From the NCBI GenBank assembly GCA_034440635.1, contig JAOTON010000043.1, positions 682,001 through 746,000 of the forward strand: DNA of 64,000 bases. Direction: 5' to 3'. Positions 12,720-26,519 of this stretch are shown in pieces; the first letter of the stretch is position 1, and each line of letters begins with the position of its first letter. The translations under genes and the position numbers were made by a program. Origin of the DNA: Lepas anatifera. Lineage: Eukaryota; Arthropoda; Thecostraca; Lepadidae. The notes beneath the pieces are model-generated. The model saw only the letters and a list, made by a program, of their open reading frames with translations. It searched no databases and was not told where the DNA came from.

Positions 12720-12940
12720 GGGAATGGTATCAGCCTTTTCACTTCAGGATCGAAAATCGCTTAAAAACTTGTTAAAAAAACATGAACTTTTGATAGAAAA
12801 TCTATCATGAATGTTTCATACTCAAGTCACTGAATCATCCATCCACGGGAACAATTCCATCATGAAAAACATTCAGGTATCGGAAAGTATGTTGAAGGTA
12901 GGGCGTCATAAATCAGCCAGTCCTAAATGGCTCGACGACA
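12720..12940 (+). repeat. Dispersed repeat family H, copy 1
   Basis: This segment is related to 62957-63165 on the same strand. Shared landmarks are GAATGGTATC, a GATCG-AAATCGCTT-AAA segment, ATTCAGG, and the stretch GTA-GCTGAAGGTAGG-TGCCAT in diverged form followed by CAGTCC. No termini or TSD could be defined and there is no coding capacity. Confidence 0.5.
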
Positions 12941-15692
12941 CCAAATGGGGCCTTGACCAAGCGTTGGCAAGCCACTATTCAAGAGTTTCCCGTGGCCTAA
13001 GCTGACCCGCTTATAGCACAGAAAATCCAGATTTATTTCAACAATTACCGTTACTCCCAAAGAAGATTAAGGGCTGACATGCTCGATGTGAACTTGCTCG
13101 GTAGCTGCGGTGCCCAGTCCGTTATTGGTTCGGCGCAGTCAGCAAAGGTTCACAGCCCGTACATACACCATTGGGCACTGATGCCAATGACAGCACGACG
13201 TGCACGCATTCACTCCTGCACCATCGATTTCAGAGAGAGGAGGAAACAACATATACCACACGGGACTTTTACCGCTCCAAAGGGTACTCTGCACGGGGTC
13301 CAGGCTGGCAGAATATTGAAGAAGAGCCGTTTTCGGGAGTGCTGCTAAGTGACGACGCTTCCCGAGCAATGTGGGCTGCTGTGATGGACAGACGCCATGG
13401 GCAGGGCCGTCGCAATCGTCTGCAGTCAAACCAACAGGCTGTGCAGTCCAACAATTTCGACCTCCTCCAGGCGGCTTGCACCCGACCTCTTAGATGACGC
13501 ATCACGATTGAGACTCTTCCCGGCATTCCCGTTTCGGGAGACAAGCAGCCCCAGAGGCGGATCTTTACCCAACGTTTGAGGGGAAGGAGCAACTCCAGAA
13601 AACCGTGAAACCGTAGCGTTTTCATTTAAACGAAATTTGCTAAAAGGGGGCAGATTTTAGCCACTTTGGGATGAGGGGAGGAGGGGGACCGTATTGAACC
13701 CCTGAGAAGCCCGCTCCTCGCGATGCACGTCCTGTTTCCCAAACCCGGGCCGCTCTCACTGTGCAACCGGTAAACGCAAGTTTGACGGCCACTAGAAAAG
13801 AGCGAGGTCGCGAAGGTCCATATCGCAACACCCCCCCCCGAGGGGGTATCCCGGCTACACAGCCAGCTGAAAATTGTCGCAGAGAGTTGTGGTTGTGCAG
13901 ATATGATCCTACGTTTCAAATAATCTCAGCGCAAGTAACATATTTTTACCTAAGGCAAATTTGGCAGCCAAGGGCCTGCGATACGCTAGATTTTTTTCAC
14001 GCAACGGGCCGCGTGGATGGTAGGAGCCGTTAAATAAATCACAACACTGCGGTCATCCACTTCCGTCCCTAGATATTCATGATGTACACATCCTGAATGA
14101 ATCAAGACGCACGAAACACAAATATTTGATGCACGAATACGCAACTAGGTACAAGGACAACCGAACGCAACGATCTGGGATTCACGAAACACCATCTATG
14201 ACACATGGGTCCATGACAGTCGGTGTTGCTGCATGGTGCGTTCGGCCTTAAATATAACAATTCATCCAGCATGAATTCTTGGAAATGTCTGGCGTGGATT
14301 CCTCGCCATAGAACGGCGAATGAATGCAAGGGTCCTACTCTCAATTCTGCACGTCATAGCTACGATCCATCTTAAGCACAACATATTTTCTTCCACTTAC
14401 ATTGTGGGATACTGGGACAGACATTCCACGAACGATTCAGCGCTGCTGGGATAACTACAAACTTGTTTTGAAACCCTGACAGGGGAATTTCAAAACTTAT
14501 TCTCAAGTCTCAGAGAATATATTCCTGGGATTCAAACACCATCTCCATTTTTATGAGCCGTAAACTCAGAGGAGACCAGGTCTAAAGGTGAGCAAATAAT
14601 ACATAGGGATATCACAATGCATCATTTTGAGACCTGAGACTAGGGGCATTCGAAGGACCGTTATGGAGAACAGCCCATCCAAGTTAAGAAATTTCGAGCC
14701 CAAAACCTTTGCATGTGTGACATTGTTGCGTGTCATTGTTTTACCTGAAGTGCTTGAATAAGAAACTTATCTCAGGTCATCAGGCGTCATCCAGTATTCT
14801 CGTCCAAGTTTTACCACTGCATCTAATGAAATCCGGCATCTTCTAAAGCTTTGTGGCAGCGGACTTTGTGCAAACTATGATACTTAGAATTTCGTCGTGG
14901 CACCATGTGGGGTTAGGCATATTCTTAGAGGTACTTCCACGCTCCAGACATTGTCGGGTCGAATCCGGGTACAAAAAGGCGAACCTATCCAAATATTAGT
15001 GTACATACAGAGCTACGCACTTGCAGTTCTGTTCCAATATTCACTGCATACCAAAACATACGCTTTGAACACTCATATCATCTTCATTTTGGGAGCTTGA
15101 AGATACATCAACAGCCTTAAGATCTTTCATGCACCGCATTCCATATATCTAACCTGCCGATGGCGGGCGTTCCTCGTTCGGAATTTTCATATATTATGTA
15201 ACAATATTACAAACAGGGCGAGGCAAACTCACCCCCTTGCCTTATATTAGGTGCGCGCAACCCAGTCACCACTGTGGGCACGATAAAACTGAAGCCACGA
15301 CTGAAAAGTTTTATTGCAAGTCTTCTTTGAACAATGCAGTCTGTGGGATATAAAAACTACTGGTATGTTGACTTACCTGTAGTATTTTCTACTCAAAATT
15401 CACAACAGCGTGTTATGAGGGCTCAAATCCACCAAAAGAAGCAACATGAAAAAAGCGAAAAGTTTTCAAAACAGTCTGTATGGCGGTAATATAAGTTATG
15501 TTTATTCCTTACCTAGCTTTTGATAACGAACTCGAATAAAAAGCCCTGCAACCAGGTTAGGTTACCCTACAACCAGGAGGCGATCGATGGCAACTAGTTA
15601 CCTAAGCCTTCGGTAAGGCCATGGTGTGGTTCTAATGTTTAATGCTGACAAAAATCTTTGGAGGGCCGCACAGGTATGAGGACACTCCTCAC
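12941..15692. other. Anonymous region, no supported feature
   Basis: Overlapping ORFs on both strands lie at 13079-13625. They show no domain, and opposite-strand overlap argues against coding. Near 13620-13850 there is a G/C-rich stretch with AGGCGG-like sequence, possibly a decayed repeat. Confidence 0.45.
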
Positions 15693-15921
15693 AGGCGGAT
15701 CCAGTGGGGCAAGGGGAACTTGCCTCCCCGATCCACTCTCAGCGCCGCCTGAAATGGCACCGCGCCCTGTGAAAGGTCGATGGTGCCCAAACGTCGCTTC
15801 CCACGCTCCTCCTCCCTCCAGAATGAGAGCATTGAAGCCCCACGATAGGGTTTGGAGCCCACCTGATACGTTTCGCCGCCTAAAAAATCGGCACCCCCTA
15901 TCGAAAATCCCGGATCCGCCT
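15693..15921. mobile_element. GGCGGATCC-TIR short element (family G), copy 1
   Basis: The ends are inverted: AGGCGGATCCAG on the left and CCCGGATCCGCCT on the right, enclosing about 229 bp rich in GCGCC/GCCCC. The copy at 58145-58380 shares the termini and internal landmarks (CGCC-CTGAAATGG, CGTCGCTTCCC, CACCTGATA, AAATCGGC). A non-autonomous TIR element is inferred. No convincing TSD was found, so the superfamily is open. The 163-codon minus-strand ORF across it is not considered real. Confidence 0.7.
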
Positions 15922-18422
15922 GACTCCCCAGCCTGTCTTTTTAAACAGGCAAAATGATGGAATACACAACATGGCAAGGGAATAGCCGAGAAGACTTGAG
16001 ACATATTAAAGTCAATAAAGTGACAGCTTAAAGTGGCCAAGACTTCAAAATAGAAGCTTCTCAATCCCATCCAGCATTCAAAATTTGCAACACAACTGCG
16101 GCAGATATGAATCCCTATATGTTTGCCCACGTCTCTGAGAAACGTTGCAATTCTTAGAGATCAAGCCACATTATATTAGTAGCATACTGAAACACCTCAG
16201 TGTTGTAAACCATGCTGAGACCGACTTTGTTACGAACGAGAACACATGTGCTGTGACAAAACCCGGCAGTCTGCAACGCTACACCAGCAGTGGGACCGGG
16301 TTGCAGAGTCTTCACGCCACCAATCTGCGACCCGTCTAACCAGCGTTTGCCCAAAGAAAAACAGCATCAACAACAGGGTTTCCACTGTTTTGTACCAGCC
16401 TGTGGTCTCGATATCCTTTTTACGAGTAAGAAGCGGCACCCAGGCCCATGACGTGCGCGCGCCGCTCTCGATACCTCCGGCACCGTTACTATCGCGATGA
16501 CCGCTGCATCCCTCTCACGCGCCCACCCGGCCCACTAGTTCACCGCTCTCACCCAGCACGCACGCCTCCCGGAGCACCTGCTCGGGGCATGTTGACCTAT
16601 ACCGCCGGCCGGTTCTGCACACAAGAGGTAATGGTCTCGTCTGCCGCACACGACGCGGCGCCGACGGTCACGAGACCACGCAGAGGGCGTGCAGAACCGA
16701 CGACAGGTCTCCTGGACTGTACAAGCGACGCGCGGCGACGGAGCGCTCTTTCCACCGTCCTGCACGTCCCTGAGATGGCCAGCACGGCCCATCAACTTCA
16801 GGGGCTCAAGTCGACGGGAAATGCATGCTGAAGGAGTTGACAGTAGGTGTTTTTATGCATCTAGATTAATAAAAAAACGGCCAAAAAAAGAATAAAAACG
16901 CACATACCAAGAACTTGCACAAAATGCAAGTGATGTGATACACCTGTATTGTAGTACTGAAAAGCTAGCAAGTCTGTATAATAGACCCGAATGCACGCAT
17001 ATCTTTCTTCGACAAACTCTCGTTGCATCCTTACACACAATAACCAAACTTTACAAATTATGGCAATCCACTTCTCACCAACAAGATGTTGGAACCGACA
17101 GTAACAGACGTCGAGCTTGACAAACGCCCGTTTGGCTCGGAGTAAACATTCCCATCGGAGCCTTCAGCGTCGGAGAAGCAGGCAAAGCCACGCAGGTATC
17201 GATCCGGAGCTTTATGCTTTTTCTGTACGTCTGGCACTACGGCAAATCGGATTCGGCTGCTCTGCGATCAGCTGCAGAAGGATGTATGATACGTGTAAGG
17301 ATTCCGCCCAACTGCTAAACTTTCGCCGCTCACACGGAAGTCGCAAGAGTGCCGGAGTTAGAAGTAGACACTAGACTAATGGACGTCGCGTTTTAGGCCA
17401 GTGCCGCTCAAACTGTCGGCTAGGAACCGACCAAACTCCCAGAAAATGTACCGCAAATGTTCCAGTCTCACACAGTTGACCATGTAATGGAAGTACGAGT
17501 TTCACTAGGTTGTGCAAAATACCAAGGCTGCAGCAGTTCGAGTACGACATCTGAAATAAATAGGAATGCCCATCGGCCGTCTTAACCAGTTAACATGAGC
17601 GAAAAGAGCTCTGGTATAACCCGCAGGCACGAATAACGTTTCCACTAAAGTACCTGGATTCCATCAAGGGAACACTTCAGGATGCCGTCGGTGGACAAAG
17701 TCTTACCTTTCGGCGGGTCCGGAGAAGTGCTAACGTCATTGCAGCGTTCGCATTTTAACGCGATACTTAACAACAGGTCAACACATTATCGATAACGATA
17801 TCAACCAAATGGAGATTGGAGCCACCATTTTTTAAAACCTGTGGCTAAGAGAAGCTCACCTTTGCTAGGGCTTTTATATGTATGCCTGGAGACTGTATCT
17901 GAGGTCGAACCACTACGAATAAACCGCACTCAATCCGTTTGCATAATAACCAAAGTGAGAAACAAAACGAATCAATCACAGGAGTCCAAGCTTCAAGATC
18001 ACAAGTCTACCAATACTCTGACATCTTCTCATACAAACCTGATAAGGGTTGCGCTAAGAATCCCAGTGGCTTTCCATTTTGCGAGTACTGACGAGCTGCG
18101 CAGCCTTCGACGCATTTTAAAACGTGTGCTCCGGCTGTTGCATGCAGGCCACCGCTCTACCGTGGGAGGCACTTTAGAAGCAGGACGACAGAGGCTAAAC
18201 CCAGCGCATGTTTACCAAAAGCCGAACCGACGAGCACATGTGACAGCTCCGAGGCACAAGGAAAAGGCCATTCAGCCGTACCCCGGCGAAGACGCTTACC
18301 ACAAGTGGATAAGCATCTCAGGCTGCCGAAACGAAGTTCTGGAGCGAGCGAACGACGAAACAGATGGCTTCCAGTATGCTCTACAGGGCTGAGCTCAAAT
18401 TCCATACCGAACCGAAAAAGGG
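15922..18422. other. Anonymous region, no supported feature
   Basis: The GC-rich patch at about 16440-16800 produces several overlapping Arg/Pro-rich ORFs on both strands. The 183-codon ORF at 17841-18392 has no recognisable domain. I do not call a gene here. Confidence 0.45.
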
Positions 18423-18554
<132 letters not shown>

Positions 18555-20924
18555 CGCTAAAATGTTGGGTCGGTTTTTTTATAAAATACCGCGAATTTAT
18601 CGACACGTGCTAGGCGCCTGTATGCGTCGTCATGAGCCGGACCAAGCAGGACACGGTGGCACGTCTGGGCCACAGTTGGAGGGCCGGGGGCCGCGGTGGC
18701 ACAGGTGCAGACCGATGACCTACCCGGGAGCAAGTGCTACCCCTGGCGGCGCGGTCAGCACCGCCAGTGGCAGTGTCACGGTATGACTCACGACACGCCG
18801 CGCCGCTGAACACGGCCGTGACGGATTCGTGACGTCCCGTCACTGGCAAGGCAATAGTCGCCACTGAAGGGCGCCGGGAGCCCGGTGTGAGTTTGCAGAT
18901 ATGCACCACTAGTGGGACATTGCTGGTTCCACTCGGCGCCGACTGGAACGGAACACACGGACTTCACAGCTGGTACTCCATTATGAGCGTGTGTTAAATT
19001 TAGCCCACATATTTAAGGCACTAACAGACAGCGCGAGTGATAGGATCTGGCCAGCTTACACTGCAGGGTACAATTAAGAGTTGCCTCATACAGTGGTTTC
19101 AAATAATTGGTAGTTTGTCTGGTAATAATCTTCGTCCAACCCTTGGAGGAGGCAAGACATAAGCCCGTCCTCCAGACCATTTTCCACCAATACGCCTTGG
19201 TATGTGCGCTTTCATCTCCGAGGCCGTTCGTCTCGCTCGGATCCACCTCTTTTTGACCTGACATGGAGAAGCTTTCACTGTTTCGGACCAACGCCATCGC
19301 TAACACGCAGAAGATTCAGTTGAAGGTCAAATCCATGGAATACCGTTTTCAGGCACAGACGAACAATGTATGTGGAGGCACGGAACACCCGCGTGCTGTG
19401 GAGAAACCTGTGGAATTGTCTATCGTCGAACCCTGATTGGCGCCCAGAAGTCTGAATCGGGAGACCGGGATGCCAGAGCACGACCAAAACACTTCGAACG
19501 TTGACTTCGGAAATCCAACTTACATCAGCTAGGAATGATGGTAACACACAATGCGTTCAATTTTGCTCCACCTTCGCCCAGCATTGAAAATGTGCGAGAA
19601 TGGATCCTTACCTCGTAAAACATCGTTTTTGCCATTGGGTATTGTTTTATCACAACCTCACAGCTTATCCTTGATGCCATAAGCGTCGCTGCCGGCAAAT
19701 AAGCCAGGGGCCATTTAATCTTCGAACTCTTACATACAACAAAGCATCACTTCTAGAACCAAGAGCTGATCAGATTTCAGCTCCTTGTTAGCTTTCGCAT
19801 GTACTGATTATAAAGCTTTCCTGGTTTTTTCAGCTTCACTGTCACAGAGAGATTTTCATGAAAAGTGAGGGGAAGCCCCCGATCCATAAGTGTCGCCACC
19901 GACAAAAAAGTGGGGGCCAGCCAAACTTCAACCTGATGCTGACACAAAACTTTCAACGTCAGGACCAAAAACTGTTCGAATTTGGGCTCTTTGTTGCCTC
20001 CCGCAGCGGCTGGATATAAGAATGTTCGGTTTTCTCTCATTTTGACTGAGATCAGGAAATTTTTGGCCAAAAAGTGGGGGGCCAGGCCCCCTGGCCCCCC
20101 CTTTTCCGACGCGTATGCCCCGATCCCCTCCCTATTCCGGTACACATGCCTGATATAGGGCGTGATCCACCACTACTGACAGGGAAATATATGACTGTTC
20201 AAAAACATGATAAAAACCAATGCAATTGGAAACAACGACGCAAAAATAAAAAAACAAAGCTACGATACGCGGCGAGAGTCCATTGTGTTACGGCCGTTGG
20301 AATTTTGACTCGCAGCGATCAATTCCGACGGCATTCACAGCTGAACAAATTCACACCTAAGCGTGTGCGAAAAACGCACCCAAAGCCAAGACCACATGCC
20401 TTCGAATACAATAATCGATACCCTGGCGGCAAAGAGATCTCAAGCATTGGAAAATAATCACCAGATGAGCGTTTTGATCAACATAGCCAAAACTCAAACG
20501 AGTTTTGGAGAGACTCAGCCGACGTAAACCGGTTGGGGTTTAGCGGAAAAGAGGAGTGGAGCACGTCTGACCGATCTAAGGACATTCTCTGTGGCAGGCA
20601 GCCTGTGGTCTGTGGCGAAGCGGACCAGGCTCACCAGCAACGGAATCCGCCGAGTACACAGACAAACACGATCGAGTGGCACGCTTTCAAATCCATCGAC
20701 TCCGAACCCAACAGCAGGAATAATTCCAGAGTGCTAATCAAGCGAGCAAAATGGACGATGGGGCAATATTAGCGCTGCTTCAGACTGTATGGAGCGTGCC
20801 GCTTTCAGTCAAACAGGATCCTCGACCACAGTGTTCTGTCACGCGACGAACCCACCACCCCGCGATTGACTGAGGGGTAATACGCCGTAGCCGGCAAACG
20901 CCACCGCTGAACACTTGCACCATA
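18555..20924. other. Anonymous region with a diverged direct duplication at about 19680-20100
   Basis: Two segments start with CCATAAGCGTCGC and CCATAAGTGTCGCC, at about 19677 and 19886. Both continue with related text (CAGGGGCCA or GGGGGCCAGC; CTTTGTT or CTTGTTAGC), suggesting an old tandem duplication. The stretch GCCAGGCCCCCTGGC near 20090 is a palindrome. No gene is supported. Confidence 0.4.
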
Positions 20925-21112
20925 ACAATAATAACGATAATGATTATCATAATTGATGGGGTGAGGGGTGTACCCATTGCCACTACCGCGTGGCGTAACC
21001 AACTCTAACATGCCGAGGAGAATTTCATGGCCAAATCACACTTATCCAGGGAAGCCACCGGGGCTTGAAGCTGGGATGCAGGACTCGTTAAACCTGGACC
21101 TTAACAGTAGCC
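20925..21112 (-). mobile_element. Decayed tRNA-derived SINE
   Basis: It has the same arrangement as the copies at 4726 and 43560: an ATT-like tail, GATGGGGTGAGGG in place of the GGGGTTTAACG tail, GCGTGGCGTAACCAACTC for the body, CCAGGGAAGC, and GGGGCTTGAAGCTGGGA for the B-box region. Similarity is low and boundaries are approximate. Confidence 0.5.
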
Positions 21113-24100
21113 GCTAAAGAAGCAAACTATGGGACAGACCACGTCACGGCGGTTCCTATGCTTCTTTGGAATTCAGCAATAACACTATTTTTACAGAGCC
21201 TCGAGTGCATGCTTTTCTGCGCGGCAGAAATTGTTTGTGTATACTCTTGATGGACTGGCGGCCACACTCGGGCCCCGAAAAGTGGCACTTCCCAGCCATG
21301 CTCTTTTCAAGCGGTTCAGATATTCGTTGGCTTGCACTACAGACCACTGCGGGTATAACTTCAATGAAAAGTGCTTCCATGCGCGTACTTCACATTGTCC
21401 CATCTCCGGATGATATCCTCTTCTCACCACCTAATGTCTAAAAACGCAAAAAAGACGTTGGGACGGCACCCCACGAAATGCACAAGCACCCCCACGTAGC
21501 ACCGGCAGCCCCCTGGGGCTCCTCCACTGGCTGAACAGCTAGGGTCAGCATCACTAGACGATCCCGGTGTGTCGGTGTGACTGACCGGACTCCGTCCTGA
21601 GGCCTGTCAATATCTGACGCGCCCACTGGGAGCCTGCGCACAAGCCCCGGAGGCGGAGGACTCCTGATGCAACCTTTATCGCGATATCAGCCCCAATGTT
21701 ATCCGTTTACTAATTATCACACAAACATGTTTTGTGCTATCTTTATAGCTCGGGAAGGCAAGAGACAGCGGCGAAGCAGCCTCCGGGGCCGACTATCACG
21801 TCACAACAGTTCCGCCAAGGACCGAGAGGGATGGCGTCGGAAACAAAGTCACGCCGGGGAATGCTTATTTCTCCGCAAACGTTGAGCATGGAGACAAAAT
21901 AAATACGCTTACGGGGTTTTCACTACGCCCGTGGTGATACAACAGTGATATCTCAATTAAAATACCAGAAATGTGTCATATATGACCTTTAAATCTACGG
22001 ATAAGTTTTACCAGTTCTGCGGGTACAACCATTCTGCAACTCAGGATGGGAGGAGAACGTTGCACGCAGTTTCCAGTCCATCTGACATTTGGAGACTGAA
22101 GGCGAACATGGTGAAACTTCCTAGTTTTGTGTGATTTTCGTGAGTGTGGAAATGACTTTTTACGGGCTAAGATCACCGGTGATCATGACAGATTCCTTTT
22201 GGGGAGAGGGCGATTGGAAGTAGGAATTTATCAGTCTCCTCCAGGCTAATATCACATTAGTTATAAAAATGATAATGATTCACATATAATTCATCGTTCA
22301 AGACAGTTTGTAATTTATCAATGCACGGCCAGTGAGCGTCGTACCACTTCAAAGGGCTTGGGCCGCCCAGGCACCCTCCGAGCTCGGGTGCAGCGACCGA
22401 CTCCACAATCCCGCTGTGAATGGAATGGACATATTGACCATAGAAAGGACATCTTGGCCGGTATGCGCGGCAAAGAGTGCTCTTAGAGGGAGGCAATGAA
22501 CCGCGTCTCCGGCTAAAGCCGCCGCCCGCGTGCAACTCCGACCCATCTTCTGCCCAGAGGAGGAAAGACATTCGGACACCCCAACTCGATCCCGGCTCCT
22601 TCGGGAGATAATGATAAAACGAAGATAGATGACCCATGACAAATGATTACGGGCCTATATCGGAAATTCTTGGCCTGGGTCAATATCGAGGATTTTAAAT
22701 AACCTGACCCAAGGTCAGGTAAGGGTGAGCGCTTGACCTTACATGACGATTGTGCTTATGAATCGACTTACGCTGACATCAAGCTGAAATGCCATCACCA
22801 TTTCTTTGCTTAGTCCTTAAAACGAGTCTGAGTGATAACCCCTGCGGGGCACGAGTCTGAAAGGCTGTCTAAGAGGTCCCAGATAGCCTCTCACTGGTTA
22901 AAACTCTCAACCTCGGTGAGTGGCCTAAGACACTAAATACGAACTTCAGAGGACGAAGAAGTCATTCTAAACAGTATCCACAGAAAAGGGCCATATTCCA
23001 GCGATTTCGCATTTTTTCCAGGGAATTTCCAAAGGAGAGTTCACGGCCCGAGCTTGACCGTGGGCCATCAATATGAAAATCCTGTCTGTACAACTAGTGG
23101 AACTCAGTGGGTTAATTGTGTGATATGAATATCAGATGAAGAGATCATACCTGCTCCCACTGCTGCAATTTGAGGCATGCTTGGAGGTGGGGTCACATGA
23201 CGTAGCCTGGTGACCTCATCCGTGGCGACCCAGACATGACATTTCGGGAAAAGCTGCAGAAGTTACACAAACAAGGTGCGCGAGGTACGGCGCTGCCGTT
23301 TGTCTTGCGGCCTCGGTGAAACTGAAATGGAAGGAACAATTTCGCGATACCAGTTTTAGGGCACGTCAGCAGTTAAGGCTATAATGTGAAAATTCTCAAT
23401 AGTATTGCGAACCTTATTGAGCACAGCACTGTGGCTTTCGAGATGTCGTCCCAGCTCCGGTCTACTGTAATGTGCTTACAACACCCGAAGTAATTATCGG
23501 CAAAGTCTTGATTACAGCCAGATTCTGGTCTCTGGACTGAAAAGGTACAGCGCGACGCCGCCAGACTGCTCCTAATATGGTCGTTGCAATTATTACTGCT
23601 GAAAGAAACTCATATATTGTGGCGAAGCCATCACCCTCACGAAGAAAAGAGCCGGGATCGATTCAGTCCGCAAAGCTTTTGATCACGGTATTTTTCGCAC
23701 AGATGTAACGCCGAACACACGAGCAGAAAAGAAGGTTATTGCCCGTGATCTAAATCAATCTTAGCAGTATTACTGCACGTTTTCGACTTCATTCTCACGC
23801 AAAATCTGTTCTGATTCAGTATTCCCTTGCGTTATTCTGGATTACACGATGATGCATATTCCGAAGTAATATCCGAGCATATGTGGCGAAGTTCCCTGAG
23901 AATGACGAGCGCCAGTTATAATTTTGAGCGTCTGGCTTAAACCTATCGCGACTCAGTCCTTGCACGACCTTGAGAGTAGCTCTGCTCGCGGTACCAACAC
24001 CCCAGATCCAAGCAAAACACACAAACCAGCAGAAGGACACGGCGTCTGCCCGCCTGCTCGGACGTTTCTGGGCTGGCAGTGGCCTGGCTGCTGTAATTCG

Positions 24101-26284
24101 CGCGGTGATGTAACCCTGCGTCAGGACCGTGGTCGGCGCGTCGCGGCCGGGCGCGTTGCGGCCGCGACGCAGCATTCTTTCCACGACTAGTGCCGCTGTA
24201 ATGCCTGCTAACCAGACCGGAGGTTATATAACATGTGAGCTGGCGAAACAGCCAGCGCTGTCAGCCCACTGTCAGGACTGGCGGCGTGACCAAGTCAAGG
24301 CAAACGGCTCCCAACCACGCACCGCCAGCGACGGCTGGCGTTCCCACTGCATGCCACCCTCTACTGCTTCCTCTGAATCCGACGCCTGCTCGGAACGGGA
24401 GTAGGTTCGGAGCGGGTTGAAAGACGTCCATGTAGCCCTCTACAGCTGGCAGCCGGCTTTTGGCCGCCGCTGAGGGCAGCTGTCTAGATAGCAATAGTGT
24501 AAACAACGGCTCTCTTACCTCGGCCACAGATGCAGACTGGCGGCCGGTCTCTGTACCACGCCGCAGGGTACCCGCACTGCCTGATCGGGTACCGCACCAC
24601 AGCAGCTGCGGCGCGTCAGATCCCCGCCCAGCAACACACCACCACCGACGAGCACGACACCGCGCCTCTGACACCCCAACAGCTGACGCTTTCACTTGCA
24701 ATCGCAAATCGTTAGCCTGCCGCGAGAATGCAACACCTCTGCTGGCAGCGGCACGCGCCTCGGTAGCGGAGTGGCACGCTCTAATGTCGCGGTCGCAGCT
24801 CGCACGTGCACGCCCGGCCTCGGCAGTGTCCTCCGCTCTACTTCCCAGCCGGCGCCGCCGCAGCCACTGCCGTCGTCGGCGGCGGCGCCGGCCGCAGCGC
24901 CGACTAGAGATGCCAGTTTTTCACCGCGCGGACCCAGCGCACGGTCTTACACCATTTTTTCTTCAAAATATGCCGGCACTTCATAGATGTGGACTATGTT
25001 AGCAGCCTGTTATTCATATAGTTTTGCGATTCCACCACGTAGACTAGTTCAAGCCCCGAAATTACATCCCACATTGTTGGCGTCTATGTTAGATCAGTTG
25101 CCACCTCCAGAGTTATGGCATCAATGTCTGCTGTGACGTAAACATCTGCAGGTAACCTAGGCAGCAGTGACGGCGGCTCAAACACGCCCACCGACGCCGA
25201 AACAGGCCGCCGGGCCGCCAGGGAAGCGGCCAATAGTCTGATGAATCGTCTGAAGCCTGATGACCATGAAATGATGTTCAATGCCAGCCCCAACTTCTGC
25301 CGCCGCGCCGAGCGGCGCCCTTGCTACGATCCAAACTAACAGTGCCGGCTGGCGGTGGTTTCGCGGTACTCATGCCTGCAAATGTGAGCCGGAGGTGCCG
25401 CTGGTCAAACGGTGGCCGAAATATTGCCCCGCAGTATACGAGGAGGGACTCCGGCCACACGCCGATCACTGGGTCTCAGACTAAACAAGGTGCCGAGCCT
25501 TATGTCATAAAGCGCGGAGCCAGTCAGCAGGAGGGGCAAACAGGACGGACGCTGCCGTCTAACTCTGCAGGCATCTGTCTGATTGCTGCCAAATACGGGA
25601 GGGTGGATTCCAGATGGAAGTACATCGAACGCAAACAAAAGAGCCAAGGAAAGGAAAACATGGTCGGAATCAGGGATACGTGTACTGCTGAGTAAGTAAG
25701 TTGGGCTGAATATGAAAGTACGATTTGATTAGGATATATAGAGGCGCGTCGCACCAGGTTAAGGTAGGCTTTATTCAGATCATGTTGTAGTTCATTTCGT
25801 GTTAGAAACTGCACTCTGATATTATCAGCATATCTATTACGCAATAATGTCATCGCATATAATTTATTGTTTTGATATCTTTCTTTTCTCGCATGAGCTA
25901 GACATTTTTACGTGCAGCACACTCTAATTTCTGTTATGAGACTGGCCCTTCGTCCTTCACTCGTTTGGTTGCGCTAGACAATTTACGGATGACAATTCCT
26001 TTTTTCGCTCCGGATCCTGACTCATTCTTGGCGAATAGAACGGCAGGGAAAAGTCCCCTAGCACACGGCAAAAACTGGTATGTCGCTAATAAGAGTTATA
26101 TAAGGCTGTGTCAGTCTGTTAGGAAGTCCATCGACTATTAGCCCGCCACACGTCACCTGTCAACTCGGAGCCGTTGACCCCATATACAGTCGTAAAACAG
26201 AGAACATCAGTCAGTCGGCAAACAAGAGTCATTTTTTGGCGCAATATTTCTCATAAGTCATAGTTCTGTTTTACTAGATATTTA
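21113..26284. other. Anonymous region; CpG-rich stretch at about 24000-25460
   Basis: No supportable gene. The part from about 24000 to 25460 is markedly rich in G/C and CpG, including a GCC/CGG-rich run near 24850-24905. That could mark a promoter or first exon, or a GC-rich repeat. The 180-codon ORF at 24460-25002 is low-complexity and Arg/Ala-rich with no known domain. A perfect 8-bp inverted repeat ACCTGACC/GGTCAGGT lies at 22702-22720. Confidence 0.4.
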
Positions 26285-26519
26285 TTGTCATTTAACCACA
26301 GCGGATTTTTACACTGGATAAATCAAAATCTACAACTTTTAACAAGTCAGAATTTTCGTGATGCATGTCATGAAAGGGGCCTCATTTCTTCGGGAAGGGG
26401 GACTTGTCATTTAACCACAGCGAATGTTTATACTGGATAAATCAAAATATACAAATTTGAACAAGTCAGAATTTTCGTGATGCATGCCATGAAAGGTGCC
26501 TCATTTCTTTGGCTAGCAT
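26285..26519 (+). repeat. 119-bp tandem duplication (two units)
   Basis: Unit 1 (26285-26403) and unit 2 (26404 to about 26519) both begin TTGTCATTTAACCACAGCG. They share ACTGGATAAATCAAAAT and AACAAGTCAGAATTTTCGTG, then GCCTCATTTCTT. A modest number of substitutions separates them. Confidence 0.93.

Noticed and set aside
15639..16130. 163-codon minus-strand ORF
   Set aside because: Half of it runs through the GGCGGATCC-TIR element and the rest shows no domain.
17841..18392. 183-codon ORF as a host exon
   Set aside because: No recognisable domain, no codon or motif evidence, and no neighbouring exon.
25524..25853. 109-codon minus-strand ORF with a protein-like N-terminal stretch
   Set aside because: The first 40 residues look plausible, but no splice donor follows at a sensible place and no domain is recognised.
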